Shown: positions 29,289 to 38,616, counted from the first letter of the stretch. The stretch: 64,000 nucleotides of DNA from Herbaspirillum sp. (GCF_017744395.1 NZ_JAGIBI010000001.1:372001-436000), one strand, 5' to 3'. Made by a program: numbers and translations. The notes: generated by a model not told the origin, from the sequence alone.

Positions 29289-29978
29289 ATGTTCAAGGTC
29301 TCGCAACTCGCCTCCGGCTACGGCCAGAGCGCGGTCATCCACGATATCAACCTGTCGGTGGCGAAGGAGGAAATCGTCGCCGTCATGGGGCGCAACGGCA
29401 TGGGCAAGACCACGCTGTTCAAGACCCTGATGGGCATCCTCCCGCTGCGCGGCGGCAGCATCAGCATCGACGGCGTCGAGCTGAGCGGCATGGAGAGCTA
29501 CCAGCGCGTGGAGTGCGGCGTGGCTTATGTGCCGCAGGGCCGCATGATCTTTCCCGGCATGACGGTGCTGGAAAATATCCAGACCGGCCTGGGGCCGGCC
29601 GCGCGCGGCAAGGTGCCCGACGAACTCTACGCGCTGTTCCCGGTGCTGTATGACATGCGTACCCGCAAGGGCGGCAACCTCTCCGGCGGCCAGCAGCAGC
29701 AACTGGCGATCGCCCGCGCGCTGGCGACCAATCCGCGCGTGCTGCTGCTGGACGAGCCGACCGAGGGTATCCAGCCCTCCATCATCAAGGACATCGCGCG
29801 AAGCCTGAAGGAGATCCGCAAGATCCGCGAGCTGACCATCATCGTCTCGGAGCAGGTGCTCAGCTTCACGCTGGAGATCGCCGACCGCTTCCTGGTGATC
29901 GACAAGGGCCGCTTCGTCTACGAGGACACGCGCGACCACGTCGATGCGCCGACCATCAGCAAGTACCTGTCCGTATAA
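29289..29978 (+). CDS. urtE: Urea/amide ABC transporter ATP-binding protein (UrtE type)
   Basis: 229 residues. Walker A GRNGMGKTT, the Y-V-P-Q-G-R-M-I-F-P motif of LivF/UrtE, signature LSGGQQQQLAIARAL, Walker B VLLLDEPTEGIQPSII and LTIIVSEQ, where the switch region has Gln rather than His, as is usual in UrtE. It follows urtD after 18 bases and precedes amiE by 39. Confidence 0.92.
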   Translation: MFKVSQLASGYGQSAVIHDINLSVAKEEIVAVMGRNGMGKTTLFKTLMGILPLRGGSISIDGVELSGMESYQRVECGVAYVPQGRMIFPGMTVLENIQTGLGPAARGKVPDELYALFPVLYDMRTRKGGNLSGGQQQQLAIARALATNPRVLLLDEPTEGIQPSIIKDIARSLKEIRKIRELTIIVSEQVLSFTLEIADRFLVIDKGRFVYEDTRDHVDAPTISKYLSV

Positions 29979-30017
29979 GTCAATTCGTCACAGCAGTTTT
30001 CGCCAGGGAGTGAAGCC

Positions 30018-31040
30018 ATGAGGCATGGAGATATATCGAGCAGCAAGGACGCCGTGGGCGTGGCAGTCGTCAACTACAAGATGCCGCGCCTGCATAACCG
30101 CAGCGAAGTGCTGGACAACGCCAGGAAGATCGCCGCCATGCTGGTGGGGATGAAGCAGGGCCTGCCGGGGCTGGACCTGGTGGTGTTCCCGGAGTACTCG
30201 ACGCACGGGATCATGTACGACGAAAGGGAGATGTACGAGACCGCCGCCACCGTCCCCGGCGACGAGACCCGCATCTTCTCGGAAGCCTGCCGCATCGCCG
30301 GCGTATGGGGCGTGTTTTCGCTGACCGGAGAACGCCATGAGGAGCATCCGCGCAAGGCGCCGTACAACACGCTGGTGCTGATCAACGACCAGGGCGAGAT
30401 CGTGCAGAAGTACCGCAAGATCATGCCGTGGACGCCGATCGAAGGCTGGTATCCGGGCGATGCCACCTATGTGTGCGAGGGCCCCAAGGGCCTGAAGATC
30501 AGCCTGATCATCTGCGACGACGGCAATTACCCGGAAATCTGGCGCGACTGCGCCATGAAGGGCGCCGAGCTGGTCGTGCGCTGCCAGGGCTACATGTATC
30601 CGGCCAAGGAGCAGCAGGTGCTGGTGGCCAAGGCGATGGCATGGATGAACAACGTATACGTCGCGGTGGCCAACGCCGCCGGTTTCGATGGCGTGTATTC
30701 CTATTTCGGCCATTCGGCCATCGTCGGTTTCGACGGCCGCACGCTGGGCGAATGCGGCACCGAGGAAATGGGCATCCAGTACGCCGAACTGTCGGTGGCA
30801 GCGATCCGCGACGCTCGCCGCAACTGGCAGTCGCAGAACCACCTGTTCAAGCTGCTGCACCGCGGCTACACCGGCAAGATCAATTCCGGCGAAGCGCCGG
30901 CGGGCGTGGCCGACTGCCCGTTCGATTTCTACAAGACCTGGGTCAACGACCCGCAGGCCGCGCGCGCCGCGGTGGAGTCGATCACGCGCCAGAGCGCCGG
31001 CACGCCCGAGTGCCCGGTGCCGGGCATTCCGGCCGAATGA
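30018..31040 (+). CDS. amiE: Aliphatic amidase
   Basis: 340 residues, nearly identical in many blocks to Pseudomonas Ami[75 protein letters not shown] and [20 protein letters not shown]. The nitrilase-superfamily triad is present: E59, K134 (in [10 protein letters not shown]) and C166. It hydrolyses short aliphatic amides such as acetamide and propionamide to the acid and ammonia in the cytoplasm. It lies between the transporter and formamidase, so imported amides are degraded by products of the same operon. AmiF formamidase is an alternative, but the N-terminus and active-site blocks match AmiE. Confidence 0.93.
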   Translation: MRHGDISSSKDAVGVAVVNYKMPRLHNRSEVLDNARKIAAMLVGMKQGLPGLDLVVFPEYSTHGIMYDEREMYETAATVPGDETRIFSEACRIAGVWGVFSLTGERHEEHPRKAPYNTLVLINDQGEIVQKYRKIMPWTPIEGWYPGDATYVCEGPKGLKISLIICDDGNYPEIWRDCAMKGAELVVRCQGYMYPAKEQQVLVAKAMAWMNNVYVAVANAAGFDGVYSYFGHSAIVGFDGRTLGECGTEEMGIQYAELSVAAIRDARRNWQSQNHLFKLLHRGYTGKINSGEAPAGVADCPFDFYKTWVNDPQAARAAVESITRQSAGTPECPVPGIPAE

Positions 31041-31105
31041 AGCGGAGCCGGCCGCACAGCATGTCAGACGCAGCAACACCATGAACCACATCCAAAGGAG
31101 GTCAC

Positions 31106-32284
31106 ATGCAACACTTCAAGATCAAGCCCGGCGTACCGCTGGCGGAGCAACCTGAACTGGGACACAACCGCTGGCATCCGGACCTGCCGTTCCTGTCCTC
31201 GGTCAAGCCGGGCGAATCGATATTGATCGAATCGCTGGATTTCCTGGACGCCCAGATCAAGGACACCGACGACGTCTCCGACGTCAAGAACGTCGACCTG
31301 ACCCGCGCCCACCCGCTGACCGGGCCGTTCCACGTCGAAGGCGCGGAGCCGGGCGACCTGCTGGTGATCGACCTGCTGGACATCAAGCCGGTTACGCCGG
31401 TGGGTTTTTCCGGCGTGTTCTCGAAAGAAAACGGCGGCGGTTTCCTGGCCGACTATTTCCCCGAGGCGGACAAGGCGATCTGGGACTTGAAGGGCCTGTA
31501 CGCGACCTCGCGCCACATTCCCGGCGTGCGCATCGCCGGACTCACGCACCCGGGCCTGATGGGATGCTTGCCGTCGCATGATCTGCTGGCCGAATGGAAC
31601 CGTCGCGAGGCGCCGCTGGCGGCCAAGGGCCTGGCCAAGCCGCCCGATCCGAGCACCGCAGTGCTGCGCGGCTTGAGCGGCGCCAAGTTCGACGAGATGG
31701 CCAAGGTCGCGGCGCGCACCGTGCCGCCGCGCGAGCATGGCGGCAATACCGACATCAAGGACCTGTCGGCCGGCACCCGGATCTTCTTCCCGGTGTATGT
31801 GAAGGGCGCGGGCTTCTCGATGGGCGACCTGCACTTTTCGCAGGGCGACGGCGAGATCGGCTTTTGCGGTGCGATCGAGATGGACGGCGTCAGCCACGTC
31901 GGCTTCGACCTGATCAAGGGCGGCATGGCGAAGTACAACATCACCTCGCCGATCTTCATGCCCAGCATCGTCAAGCCGCACTATGAGCAATGGCTGACCT
32001 TCGAAGGCATCAGCGTGGAGAACGGCACCAACTACTACCTGGATGCCACGGTGGCCTATCGCCAGGCCTGCCTGAAGGCGATCGATTACCTGACCCATTT
32101 CGGCTATACCGGCAGCCAGGCCTACATGCTGCTGACGGCGGCGCCGGTGGAAGGGCGCATCGGCGGCATCGTCGACATCCCCAACTGCGCTTGCACGGTG
32201 GCCTTGCCGACGTCGATCTTCGACCAGGACATCACGCCCAAGGGCATGCTCAACGACAAGTCCTATTGGGGACGCAAGCCTTAG
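31106..32284 (+). CDS. fmdA: Formamidase (FmdA/AmdA family)
   Basis: 392 residues from ATG 31106, preceded by AAAGGAGG. Acetamidase/formamidase-family motifs: HFKIKPGVPLAEQPELGHNR, HPLTGPFHVEGAEPGDLLVI, IPGVRIAGLTHPGLMGCLPS and SMGDLHFSQGDGEIGFCGAI with the metal-ligand His. It matches the zinc-dependent FmdA of Methylophilus methylotrophus, which converts formamide to formate and ammonia and is encoded with FmdB and a Urt-like transporter. Unrelated in fold to AmiE, so the operon makes two independent amidases. Confidence 0.93.
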   Translation: MQHFKIKPGVPLAEQPELGHNRWHPDLPFLSSVKPGESILIESLDFLDAQIKDTDDVSDVKNVDLTRAHPLTGPFHVEGAEPGDLLVIDLLDIKPVTPVGFSGVFSKENGGGFLADYFPEADKAIWDLKGLYATSRHIPGVRIAGLTHPGLMGCLPSHDLLAEWNRREAPLAAKGLAKPPDPSTAVLRGLSGAKFDEMAKVAARTVPPREHGGNTDIKDLSAGTRIFFPVYVKGAGFSMGDLHFSQGDGEIGFCGAIEMDGVSHVGFDLIKGGMAKYNITSPIFMPSIVKPHYEQWLTFEGISVENGTNYYLDATVAYRQACLKAIDYLTHFGYTGSQAYMLLTAAPVEGRIGGIVDIPNCACTVALPTSIFDQDITPKGMLNDKSYWGRKP

Positions 32285-32369
32285 TGTCTGGCGTGCCGGT
32301 CGCGGAATCGGGCCTGGCCCGGTCCGCGGCCAGGCGCACAGTTGGAACTCACCGCACATCGGAGTACAT

Positions 32370-32666
32370 ATGCCTTTATACGATATCCGCTGCAGCCACT
32401 GCGAAGGCATCTTCGAGAAGCTGCTCGGCATGCAGGCCCTGGAGGGGAAGGTCGCCTGCCCTTATTGCAAGCAGGACACCGCCGCGGCGCCGCTGTTGAC
32501 GGGCGGGCGCGTCGGTTTGCAGGTCAGGGAGCGCTGGCGGCCGCGCAACGGCGCAGAGCAATTGGCGGGGCAGGGAGCCGCCGGCCCGGGCGCGCACGCC
32601 GGCGCGGGGCGCAGCAGCGTATTGCACAACTGCAAAGGGCATAGCTGCAGTATCTGCGCGACCTGA
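32370..32666 (+). CDS. fmdB: FmdB-type zinc-ribbon protein
   Basis: 98 residues. The N-terminus MPLYDIRCSHCEGIFEKLLG and the pair CPYCKQ form the CxxC...CxxC zinc ribbon of the FmdB family (C8/C11 and C33/C36 approximately). The rest is G/A-rich and ends HNCKGHSCSICAT, an extra cysteine cluster. FmdB was proposed as a regulator of the formamidase operon in Methylophilus; the biochemical role is unclear. Last gene of the amide operon; its stop is 29 bases from the convergent phnX stop, with no terminator visible. Confidence 0.85.
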   Translation: MPLYDIRCSHCEGIFEKLLGMQALEGKVACPYCKQDTAAAPLLTGGRVGLQVRERWRPRNGAEQLAGQGAAGPGAHAGAGRSSVLHNCKGHSCSICAT

Positions 32667-32694
32667 GCGCCATGGCAGCGAGGATGGGACGCGT

Positions 32695-33522
32695 TCAGGG
32701 CCTCTCGCCGACCTTCAGGCGCGCTTCGATCTGCGCCACCACGCCAGGCAAATCCGCCACCGAATCGATCACGTAGTGGGCGCCCGCGGCGCGCAGCTTC
32801 TGTTCCGCCTGCGCCTTGAGGGCGCTTACCTTGGCGGGTTCAAGCCCGACCAGTTCGCGATGGGTGTAGCCGACTTCATTGCCCGACAGCGATACTCCCA
32901 CGCTCCACATGCCGGCGCGGACGCCTTCCTCGATGCCGGGCACGGTGTCGTCAACCTTGATGCAGCCGGCCACGTCGCCGATCTTCAGCGCCAGCACGTT
33001 GGCCAGCGCCATGTAGGGGCCGGGTCGGCCGCCGGCGGCCAGTTCGTCGCCGGCCACCACGTGGTCGGGGGCGATGCCGTCCCTGGCCGCCAGCGGCAGC
33101 AGCACATCGAGCACTTCACGCGGATAGCCGGAGCAGGAGCCGACCTTCAGGCCGCGCCCGCGCAGCCAGGCGAGCATCTGCGCGGCGCCGTCGATGGGTT
33201 GTGAATACTGGCCGACCTTGGCGATCTGCATCGGCATGAAGCGCGCATAGATGGCGTCGACATCCTGGTCGGTCGGGGCGCGGCCGGTGCAGCGTTGCCA
33301 CTGGGCGGCGATGTCGGCGTCGTCCAGCAGCGTGCGGATGTGCTGCCACTTGGACAGCCCCATCGGGCCGCGCGCCTGCTGCAGCGTGATGTTGATGTCG
33401 AAGCTCTTGAACGCGTCGACGAAGATCTGGGTCGGCGCCAGCGAGCCGAAGTCGACCAGGGTGCCGGCCCAGTCGAAGATGACGGCTTCGAGGGCGATGG
33501 CGGTTTTGTTTGCAGCGGACAT
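32695..33522 (-). CDS. phnX: Phosphonoacetaldehyde hydrolase
   Basis: 275 residues from ATG 33522, which has AAGGA six bases upstream; ATG 33528 is adjacent to that site and less likely. HAD superfamily: nucleophile region EAVIFDWAGTLVDFGS, the Schiff-base lysine in RGPMGLSKWQHIRTL (K near 57), CSGYPREVLDVLL and KVDDTVPGIEEGVRAGMWSV. It cleaves the C-P bond of phosphonoacetaldehyde to acetaldehyde and phosphate. The usual partner aminotransferase PhnW is not in this window. Last gene of the phn operon. Confidence 0.93.
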   Translation of the reverse strand: MSAANKTAIALEAVIFDWAGTLVDFGSLAPTQIFVDAFKSFDINITLQQARGPMGLSKWQHIRTLLDDADIAAQWQRCTGRAPTDQDVDAIYARFMPMQIAKVGQYSQPIDGAAQMLAWLRGRGLKVGSCSGYPREVLDVLLPLAARDGIAPDHVVAGDELAAGGRPGPYMALANVLALKIGDVAGCIKVDDTVPGIEEGVRAGMWSVGVSLSGNEVGYTHRELVGLEPAKVSALKAQAEQKLRAAGAHYVIDSVADLPGVVAQIEARLKVGERP

Positions 33523-33553
33523 GGACATTCCTTGATGGATGGATCGGTTATAT

Positions 33554-34636
33554 TCAGGCGGCGGCGATGAAGTTGCGGCCGCGCGGGCCTTGCAGGGCGC
33601 GCTGTACCAGCGTGTCCCAGTCGTCGGCAATACCGTAGCGGGCGGAATCGGTCGATACGCCCAGCCCTTCCAGGAAGCCTGACAGGCGAGCCACGGCGTC
33701 GTCTTCACCGGTAGCATCGAATATTTGCAGCAGCAGGGCATCGACGCCGGCATCGCGGCCGAAGGCCAGGCGCATCACGTGCGGCAGCGAGAACGAACAG
33801 GCAATGCCGTGCGCGATGCCATGGTGCAGCGTGATGTCGTAGGAGAGCGAATGCGCCAGCGCGGTCTTGGTGTTGGAGAAGGCCAGCCCGGCCTGCAGCG
33901 CCGCCACCGCCATGCGCTCGCGCAGGGCCGGGTCGCGCGGCTGGCGCATCAACGGCGGCAGCGTGGCGACGATCTCGCGCGCGGCGGCCGCGGCCAGGCT
34001 GGACGAGACCGGGTTGCGGTTGACGTTCCAGATCGACTCCAGCGCGTGCGACAGCGCATCCAGGCCGCTGGCCAGGGTGGCGCCGGGCGGCAGGCTCAGC
34101 ATCAGTTGGGGATCGACGATGGCGGCTTCGGGCCAGGTCCAGTCCCGGTGCAGCGAATACTTGCTGCCGGCGGCGGCGTCCCAGATGGTGGCCCAGGGCG
34201 TGACCTCGCTGCCGGTGCCGGCGGTGGTGGGAATGGCGATCAGCGCCTTGGTGCGCTTGGCTTCCAGCGGCGCGCCGTCGCGCAGGTGCGCCAGCAATTC
34301 GTCGAAGCGGCCCGATCCGGTAGCCGCCAGCATGGCCTTGGCGCAGTCGATCACGCTGCCGCCGCCGAGGGCGATCACGCATTCGGCATCAGCATGTTTC
34401 GACCAGACGCGTTCGAACATGGCCGATAGCCAGCGGACGTCGGGGTTGGGCTGCACGGCGTTTTCGATGCCGGCCAGTTGCGGGCCGAGCAGATCGGCCA
34501 TGTCTTGCTCCAGGCCCAGCGCGGCGGCTTCCGGAAAGGTGACCAGCAAGGCGCGGCGGCCTGCCAGCAGGGCCGGCAGGCGTTCCAGGCTGCCGATTCC
34601 GGCGTGTACCGCGACCGGATTATGAAAATTCCACAT
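33554..34636 (-). CDS. Iron-containing alcohol dehydrogenase (phosphonate-associated, PsrA/PhpC-like)
   Basis: 360 residues, group III alcohol dehydrogenase. GGGSVIDCAKAML is the cofactor-binding motif; IPTTAGTGSEVTPWA follows; metal-ligand residues lie in GLDALSHALESIW and LHHGIAHGIACSFSLPHV. Homologs in phosphonate clusters reduce phosphonoacetaldehyde to 2-hydroxyethylphosphonate or oxidise the reverse way. Placed between the transporter and PhnX, it probably converts hydroxyethylphosphonate to the PhnX substrate; this direction is inference. Confidence 0.8.
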   Translation of the reverse strand: MWNFHNPVAVHAGIGSLERLPALLAGRRALLVTFPEAAALGLEQDMADLLGPQLAGIENAVQPNPDVRWLSAMFERVWSKHADAECVIALGGGSVIDCAKAMLAATGSGRFDELLAHLRDGAPLEAKRTKALIAIPTTAGTGSEVTPWATIWDAAAGSKYSLHRDWTWPEAAIVDPQLMLSLPPGATLASGLDALSHALESIWNVNRNPVSSSLAAAAAREIVATLPPLMRQPRDPALRERMAVAALQAGLAFSNTKTALAHSLSYDITLHHGIAHGIACSFSLPHVMRLAFGRDAGVDALLLQIFDATGEDDAVARLSGFLEGLGVSTDSARYGIADDWDTLVQRALQGPRGRNFIAAA

Positions 34637-34673
34637 GAGCGTGTTTCTTGATCTTGAATGGGAGTAAGGGGAT

Positions 34674-35522
34674 TCAGTGCGCGCGGCCGTCCTGGATCAT
34701 CTGGCGCAGGCGGCTGGAGATGGCATCGGCGGCGACCACCATCAGCGTCACTACGACGATGCAGGTGGCGGTGTCCTGGTACTTGAACAGCTTCAGGCTG
34801 TTGACCAGTTCGAAGCCCAGCCCGCCGGCGCCGACCATGCCCAGCACGGTGGCCTGGCGCAGGTTGACCTCGAAGCGATACAGCACGGTGGCGATCCAGG
34901 CCGTGACGACCTGCGGCAGCACGCCGAACACGATCACCTGCAGCGGCCGGGCGCCGGTGGCGCGCAGGGCTTCCAGCGGGCCGTCGTCGATTTCCTCGAT
35001 GCTTTCGGCGAAGAACTTGCCGACCATGCCCACGCCATGCAGCGCCAGGGCCAGCACGCCGGGGAAGGGGCCAAGGCCGACCGCCGAGACGAACACCAGC
35101 GCCAGGATCAGCTCGTTGATGCTGCGCGTGACGTTGAGCAACTGGCGCACGCCCTGGTACACGACGCGGTTGCGGTTCAGGTTGCGGGCGGCGAGGAAGG
35201 AAACGGGGATGGCGCCGAGTACGCCCAGCAAGGTGCCCCACAGTGCGATCTGCACGGTTTCGATGGCCGGGTTGACCAGCTTGCCGAGGATGCTCCAGTT
35301 GGGCGGGAACGAGCGGCTGAGGAAGTCGCCGATCTGCGGCAGGCCGTTGGCCAGTTCGCTCCAGGAGAGTTGCGTGCCTTGCGCGCTCCAGGCCAGCACG
35401 AAAGCGGCCAGCGCGACGGCGCCCACGCACAGCAGCCAGGCGCGCAGGTTCAGCGGGCGCGGGCCGGTCCAGACGTAGTCGTGGTAGCTGCCGGTGGCGG
35501 CGTTTTGCAGGGGGGCGTTCAT
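34674..35522 (-). CDS. phnE: Phosphonate ABC transporter permease
   Basis: 282 residues from ATG 35522, which overlaps the phnC stop by 4 bases. Six-helix permease with PhnE motifs: PPNWSILGKLVNPAIETVQI, GAIPVSFLAARNLNRN, the EAA loop ALRATGARPLQVIVFGVLPQ and VNLRQATVLGMVGAGGLGFE. Only one PhnE is encoded, so it presumably works as a homodimer. Confidence 0.92.
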   Translation of the reverse strand: MNAPLQNAATGSYHDYVWTGPRPLNLRAWLLCVGAVALAAFVLAWSAQGTQLSWSELANGLPQIGDFLSRSFPPNWSILGKLVNPAIETVQIALWGTLLGVLGAIPVSFLAARNLNRNRVVYQGVRQLLNVTRSINELILALVFVSAVGLGPFPGVLALALHGVGMVGKFFAESIEEIDDGPLEALRATGARPLQVIVFGVLPQVVTAWIATVLYRFEVNLRQATVLGMVGAGGLGFELVNSLKLFKYQDTATCIVVVTLMVVAADAISSRLRQMIQDGRAH

Positions 35523-36322
35523 GGCAGGGCTCCTTGCGCGGCCAGTTCCGGGGTGTGCAGGGACGCGGCCGGCTGCCCGGCGTTGTGGGCGTGCACGGGA
35601 CCGGCGTAGATCTGGCTGAGGTGCGACTCGTGCAATTCGTCGCCGCGGCCGTCGAACACCAGCTTGCCGCCGGCCAGGCCGACGATGCGGTCGCCGAACT
35701 CGCGGGCGTAGTCGACCTGGTGCAGGTTGCACACCACGGTGATGCCCAGTTCGCGGCAGGCCGCGCGCAGATATTGCAGCACCAGGCGCGCGGTCTTGGG
35801 ATCGAGGCTGGCCACCGGTTCGTCGGCCAGGATCACCTGCGGCCGCTGCGCCAGGGCGCGCGCGATGCCCACGCGCTGGCGCTGGCCGCCGGAGAGGGCG
35901 TCGGTGCGCTCATGCGCCTTGTGGCCGAGTTCGACCCGCTGCAGGCAATCCATCGCCAGCGCCACATCCTGCCGCGAGAACAGCTGCAGGATGGAGGCCA
36001 GCGAAGACACCTGGCCGAGGCGGCCGGTCAGCACGTTCTTCAGCACCGACAGGCGCGGCACCACATTGTGGTGCTGGAAGATCATGGCCACGTTGCGGCG
36101 CAGGCGGCGTACGTTGCGCGCATCGGTGGCGTCGTATCCGGCCGCCACCAGTTCGCCGGAAGTCGGTGCGACCAGGCCGTTGATACAGCGTAGCAGGGTC
36201 GACTTGCCGGCGCCCGAGGGGCCCAGCACCACCAGGAACTCGCCGGCGGCGACATCGAGGTCGATGCCGCGCAGCACGGCATTGCTGCCGTATCGCTTGG
36301 TGAGCGAGCGGATCCGGATCAT
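35519..36322 (-). CDS. phnC: Phosphonate ABC transporter ATP-binding protein
   Basis: 267 residues. Walker A GPSGAGKST, Q-loop AMIFQHHNVVPRLSVLKNVL, signature LSGGQRQRVGIARAL, Walker B VILADEPVASLDP, and VVCNLHQVDYAREFGDRIVG, the PhnC-specific switch region. It is overlapped by 4 bases at both ends. Confidence 0.93.
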   Translation of the reverse strand: MIRIRSLTKRYGSNAVLRGIDLDVAAGEFLVVLGPSGAGKSTLLRCINGLVAPTSGELVAAGYDATDARNVRRLRRNVAMIFQHHNVVPRLSVLKNVLTGRLGQVSSLASILQLFSRQDVALAMDCLQRVELGHKAHERTDALSGGQRQRVGIARALAQRPQVILADEPVASLDPKTARLVLQYLRAACRELGITVVCNLHQVDYAREFGDRIVGLAGGKLVFDGRGDELHESHLSQIYAGPVHAHNAGQPAASLHTPELAAQGALP

Positions 36323-37185
36323 TTCATCGCCTTGAGGTCAAGGTTGAGGATCTTGGCGGTCTCGCGCACGACGTTGTAGGCGGCATCGTTGGTCGGCACG
36401 AAGCCGTTGAGCATGCCTTGGTCTCCCCATTGCACGTCCTTGACGCTGGCGAAGGCGGCGGCGATCTTCTGCTTCAGCGCCGGGTCGAGGTCGCGGCGCC
36501 AGACCATCGGCGACTCGGGAATGTCGGGCGAGGTCCACACCACATTCAGGTCGGACTGCTGCACCACGCCCTTGGCAACGGCGGCGGCCAGGATGCGGTC
36601 GGCCACCGCTGCGGCATCGACCTTCTTGTTGGCCACCGCCAGGATGCTGGCGTCATGCGAACCGGAGAAGATCACCCGCGAGAAGTACTTGTTGGGATCG
36701 ATGTTGAGCTTTTGCAGGCCGGCGCTGGGGAACAGGTGGCCCGAGGCGGACGACGGGTCGACGAAGGCCATGGTGCGGCCCTTCAGTTGCTCCAGGTTCT
36801 GGATGCCGCTGTCCTTGCGGGCGATGATCAGGCTCTTGTAGTAGCTGCGGCCGCTCTTCTTGGTTTCGGCGACCGAGAACGCCTCGACATTGGCCACCGA
36901 ACTGGCCAGCACGTAGGAGAAGGGGCCGAGGTAGGCCACGTCCAGCTTCCTGGCGCGCAGCGCCTCGATGATGCCGTTGTAGTCGGTGGCGATGAAGGGC
37001 TTGACCGGCATGCCGAGCTGCTTTTGCAGGGTGTCGATGACGGCCTTGCTGTTTTCCAGCATGGCTTGCGAGTCTTCGGCCGGGATCAGGCCCACGGTCA
37101 GGGGCTGTGCGGCCAGTGCCGGCAGGCCCGGCAGCGATGCGGCCAGGGTGCCCAGGCAGAGGGCGATGAGGGAGCGGCGTTTCAT
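36319..37185 (-). CDS. phnD: Phosphonate ABC transporter substrate-binding protein
   Basis: 288 residues. Signal MKRRSLIALCLGTLAASLPG with cleavage near ALA-A. PhnD-family body: LTVGLIPAEDSQAMLENSKA, YNGIIEALRARKLDVAYLGP, FVDPSSASGHLFPSAGLQ and VIFSGSHDASILAVANKKVD. It binds phosphonates such as 2-aminoethylphosphonate in the periplasm. First gene of the operon phnDCE-adh-phnX. Confidence 0.93.
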   Translation of the reverse strand: MKRRSLIALCLGTLAASLPGLPALAAQPLTVGLIPAEDSQAMLENSKAVIDTLQKQLGMPVKPFIATDYNGIIEALRARKLDVAYLGPFSYVLASSVANVEAFSVAETKKSGRSYYKSLIIARKDSGIQNLEQLKGRTMAFVDPSSASGHLFPSAGLQKLNIDPNKYFSRVIFSGSHDASILAVANKKVDAAAVADRILAAAVAKGVVQQSDLNVVWTSPDIPESPMVWRRDLDPALKQKIAAAFASVKDVQWGDQGMLNGFVPTNDAAYNVVRETAKILNLDLKAMK

Positions 37186-37317
37186 GTTCTATCCTTAATC
37201 TTGTGGCGCGGTCGGTAGGCGCCGCCCAGGCGGCGGGCGGTGGCATGGATTCAGATGTGGCAAGGGTTCCAGTCCGGACAGGGTGAAGATTAAAGAGGCT
37301 TTATGACGACGGTGTTA

Positions 37318-37330
37318 TCGATATAATCGA
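37318..37330. promoter_or_regulatory. LysR-type operator (T-N11-A inverted repeat)
   Basis: TCGATATAATCGA is a palindrome TCGAT-ATA-ATCGA with exact T-N11-A spacing, the classic LysR-type recognition box. It lies in the 179-base divergent spacer between phnD and the LysR gene, close to the latter, as expected for a site that controls both promoters. Confidence 0.6.
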
Positions 37331-37364
37331 AAAAAGTGCTGACAACTATTGATCAAGGCTATAG

Positions 37365-38225
37365 ATGACTCCTTCGCAACTACGCGCCTTCCTGGCCGTG
37401 GCCCGCCATCGCGGCTTTTCCGCCGCGGCGCGCGCGCTGGGCGTGAGCCAGCCGACCCTGACCACCCAGGTGCAATTGCTGGAGCGCGAGCACAATGTCG
37501 AACTGTTCTTCCGTCGCGGGCGCCGGCTGGATTTGTCCGAAACCGCGCAGCGCCTGTTGCCGATCGCGCAGAACATCGCCGAGCTGGAGCTGGATGCGCT
37601 GAACCTGCTGGTCAATTCCGGCGCGCTGCATGTCGGCCACCTGCGCATCGGCGCGGTGGGGCCGTTCCATGTGATCGAGATGGTGGATGCCTACCGGGCG
37701 CGCTATCCCAAGGTCGAGTTGTCGATCAAGCTGGGCAATTCGGCGCAATCGCTGGCCGACCTGGAAAACTACGTGACCGATGTGGCGGTGCTGGCCAGCT
37801 TCACCGACGACGCGCGCTTCCATGCCGTGCCTTACGCCGACCATGCGGTGGTGCTGTTCGCCCACCGCAGCCATCCCTTCTACAAACGTGAATCGGTTGC
37901 CTTGGCCGAGCTGGCCGGCCAACCGATGCTGATGCGCGAGCAAGGCTCGACCACGCGGCTGGCGCTGGAAAAGGCGCTGGCGCAGGCCGGCGTGGCGCCG
38001 CAGGTAGTGATGGAGATCGGCAGCCGCGAAGCGTTGCGCGAGGCAGTGGCGCGCGGCCTGGGGCTGGGCGCGGTGTCGGAAGCCGAGTTCGTGCCCGATC
38101 CTCGTTTCCGTATGGTGCGCATCGAGGGCGATCCGGTGGCGACCCATACCTATGTCTATTGCCTGGCCGAGCGGCGCGAGGGGCGGTTGGTCGGTTCCTT
38201 CATGAAGATCGCGGCGCGCGGCTGA
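37365..38225 (+). CDS. LysR family regulator of the phosphonate operon
   Basis: 286 residues. N-terminal winged HTH (MTPSQLRAFLAVARHRGFSA, then AARALGVSQPTLTTQVQLLE) and a LysR_substrate domain at about 90-285 (HLRIGAVGPFHVIEMVDAYR). Divergent from phnDCE-adh-phnX; LysR regulators in this position respond to 2-aminoethylphosphonate or related compounds in other bacteria. Effector not determinable here. Confidence 0.9.
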   Translation: MTPSQLRAFLAVARHRGFSAAARALGVSQPTLTTQVQLLEREHNVELFFRRGRRLDLSETAQRLLPIAQNIAELELDALNLLVNSGALHVGHLRIGAVGPFHVIEMVDAYRARYPKVELSIKLGNSAQSLADLENYVTDVAVLASFTDDARFHAVPYADHAVVLFAHRSHPFYKRESVALAELAGQPMLMREQGSTTRLALEKALAQAGVAPQVVMEIGSREALREAVARGLGLGAVSEAEFVPDPRFRMVRIEGDPVATHTYVYCLAERREGRLVGSFMKIAARG

Positions 38226-38302
38226 GGGCGGTATCGGCTCGAAAGAGGCCTTTCGCTTATCATTACGGTTTGCCCAAATTTGCAAGCCACCGGAGACCGG
38301 AG

Positions 38303-38605
38303 ATGATCAAGCATATCGTGATGTGGAAGTTGAAAGAGCAGGCCGAAGGCGCCGACCGCGCGACCAATATCGTCAAGATGAAGGCGCTGCTCGATAGCTG
38401 CGCCAACGTGGTGCCCGGCATCCTGAAGTTCGAGGCGGCGGTAGCCCAGCCCGGCCTGGAAGCGACCTACGACGTGGTGCTGTACTCCGAGTTCGAGTCG
38501 CGCGCCGCGCTCGACGCCTACCAGGAGCACCCCGACCACGTAGCCATCAAACCTTTCATCGGCGCGGTGCGCGAAGCGCGCCAGTGCATGGATTACGAAG
38601 TCTGA
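38303..38605 (+). CDS. Dabb-domain (stress-responsive A/B barrel) protein
   Basis: 100 residues from ATG 38303. MIKHIVMWKLKEQAEGADRA is the standard start of the dimeric alpha+beta barrel (Dabb) family, followed by LKFEAAVAQPG, YDVVLYSEFESRAALDAYQE and HPDHVAIKPFI. Cytoplasmic. Members range from oligomeric stress proteins to small cyclases or monooxygenase-like enzymes; specific role unknown. The thioesterase starts 11 bases later, suggesting a two- or three-gene operon. Confidence 0.85.
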   Translation: MIKHIVMWKLKEQAEGADRATNIVKMKALLDSCANVVPGILKFEAAVAQPGLEATYDVVLYSEFESRAALDAYQEHPDHVAIKPFIGAVREARQCMDYEV

Positions 38606-38616
38606 GCGGCCAGACG

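Noticed and set aside
24863..32284. Urea degradation operon with urease
   Set aside because: The transporter is Urt-like, but no urease or urea carboxylase genes are present; the enzymes are AmiE and FmdA.
32695..37185. C-P lyase pathway
   Set aside because: No phnG-phnM genes; the operon uses PhnX-type hydrolysis instead.
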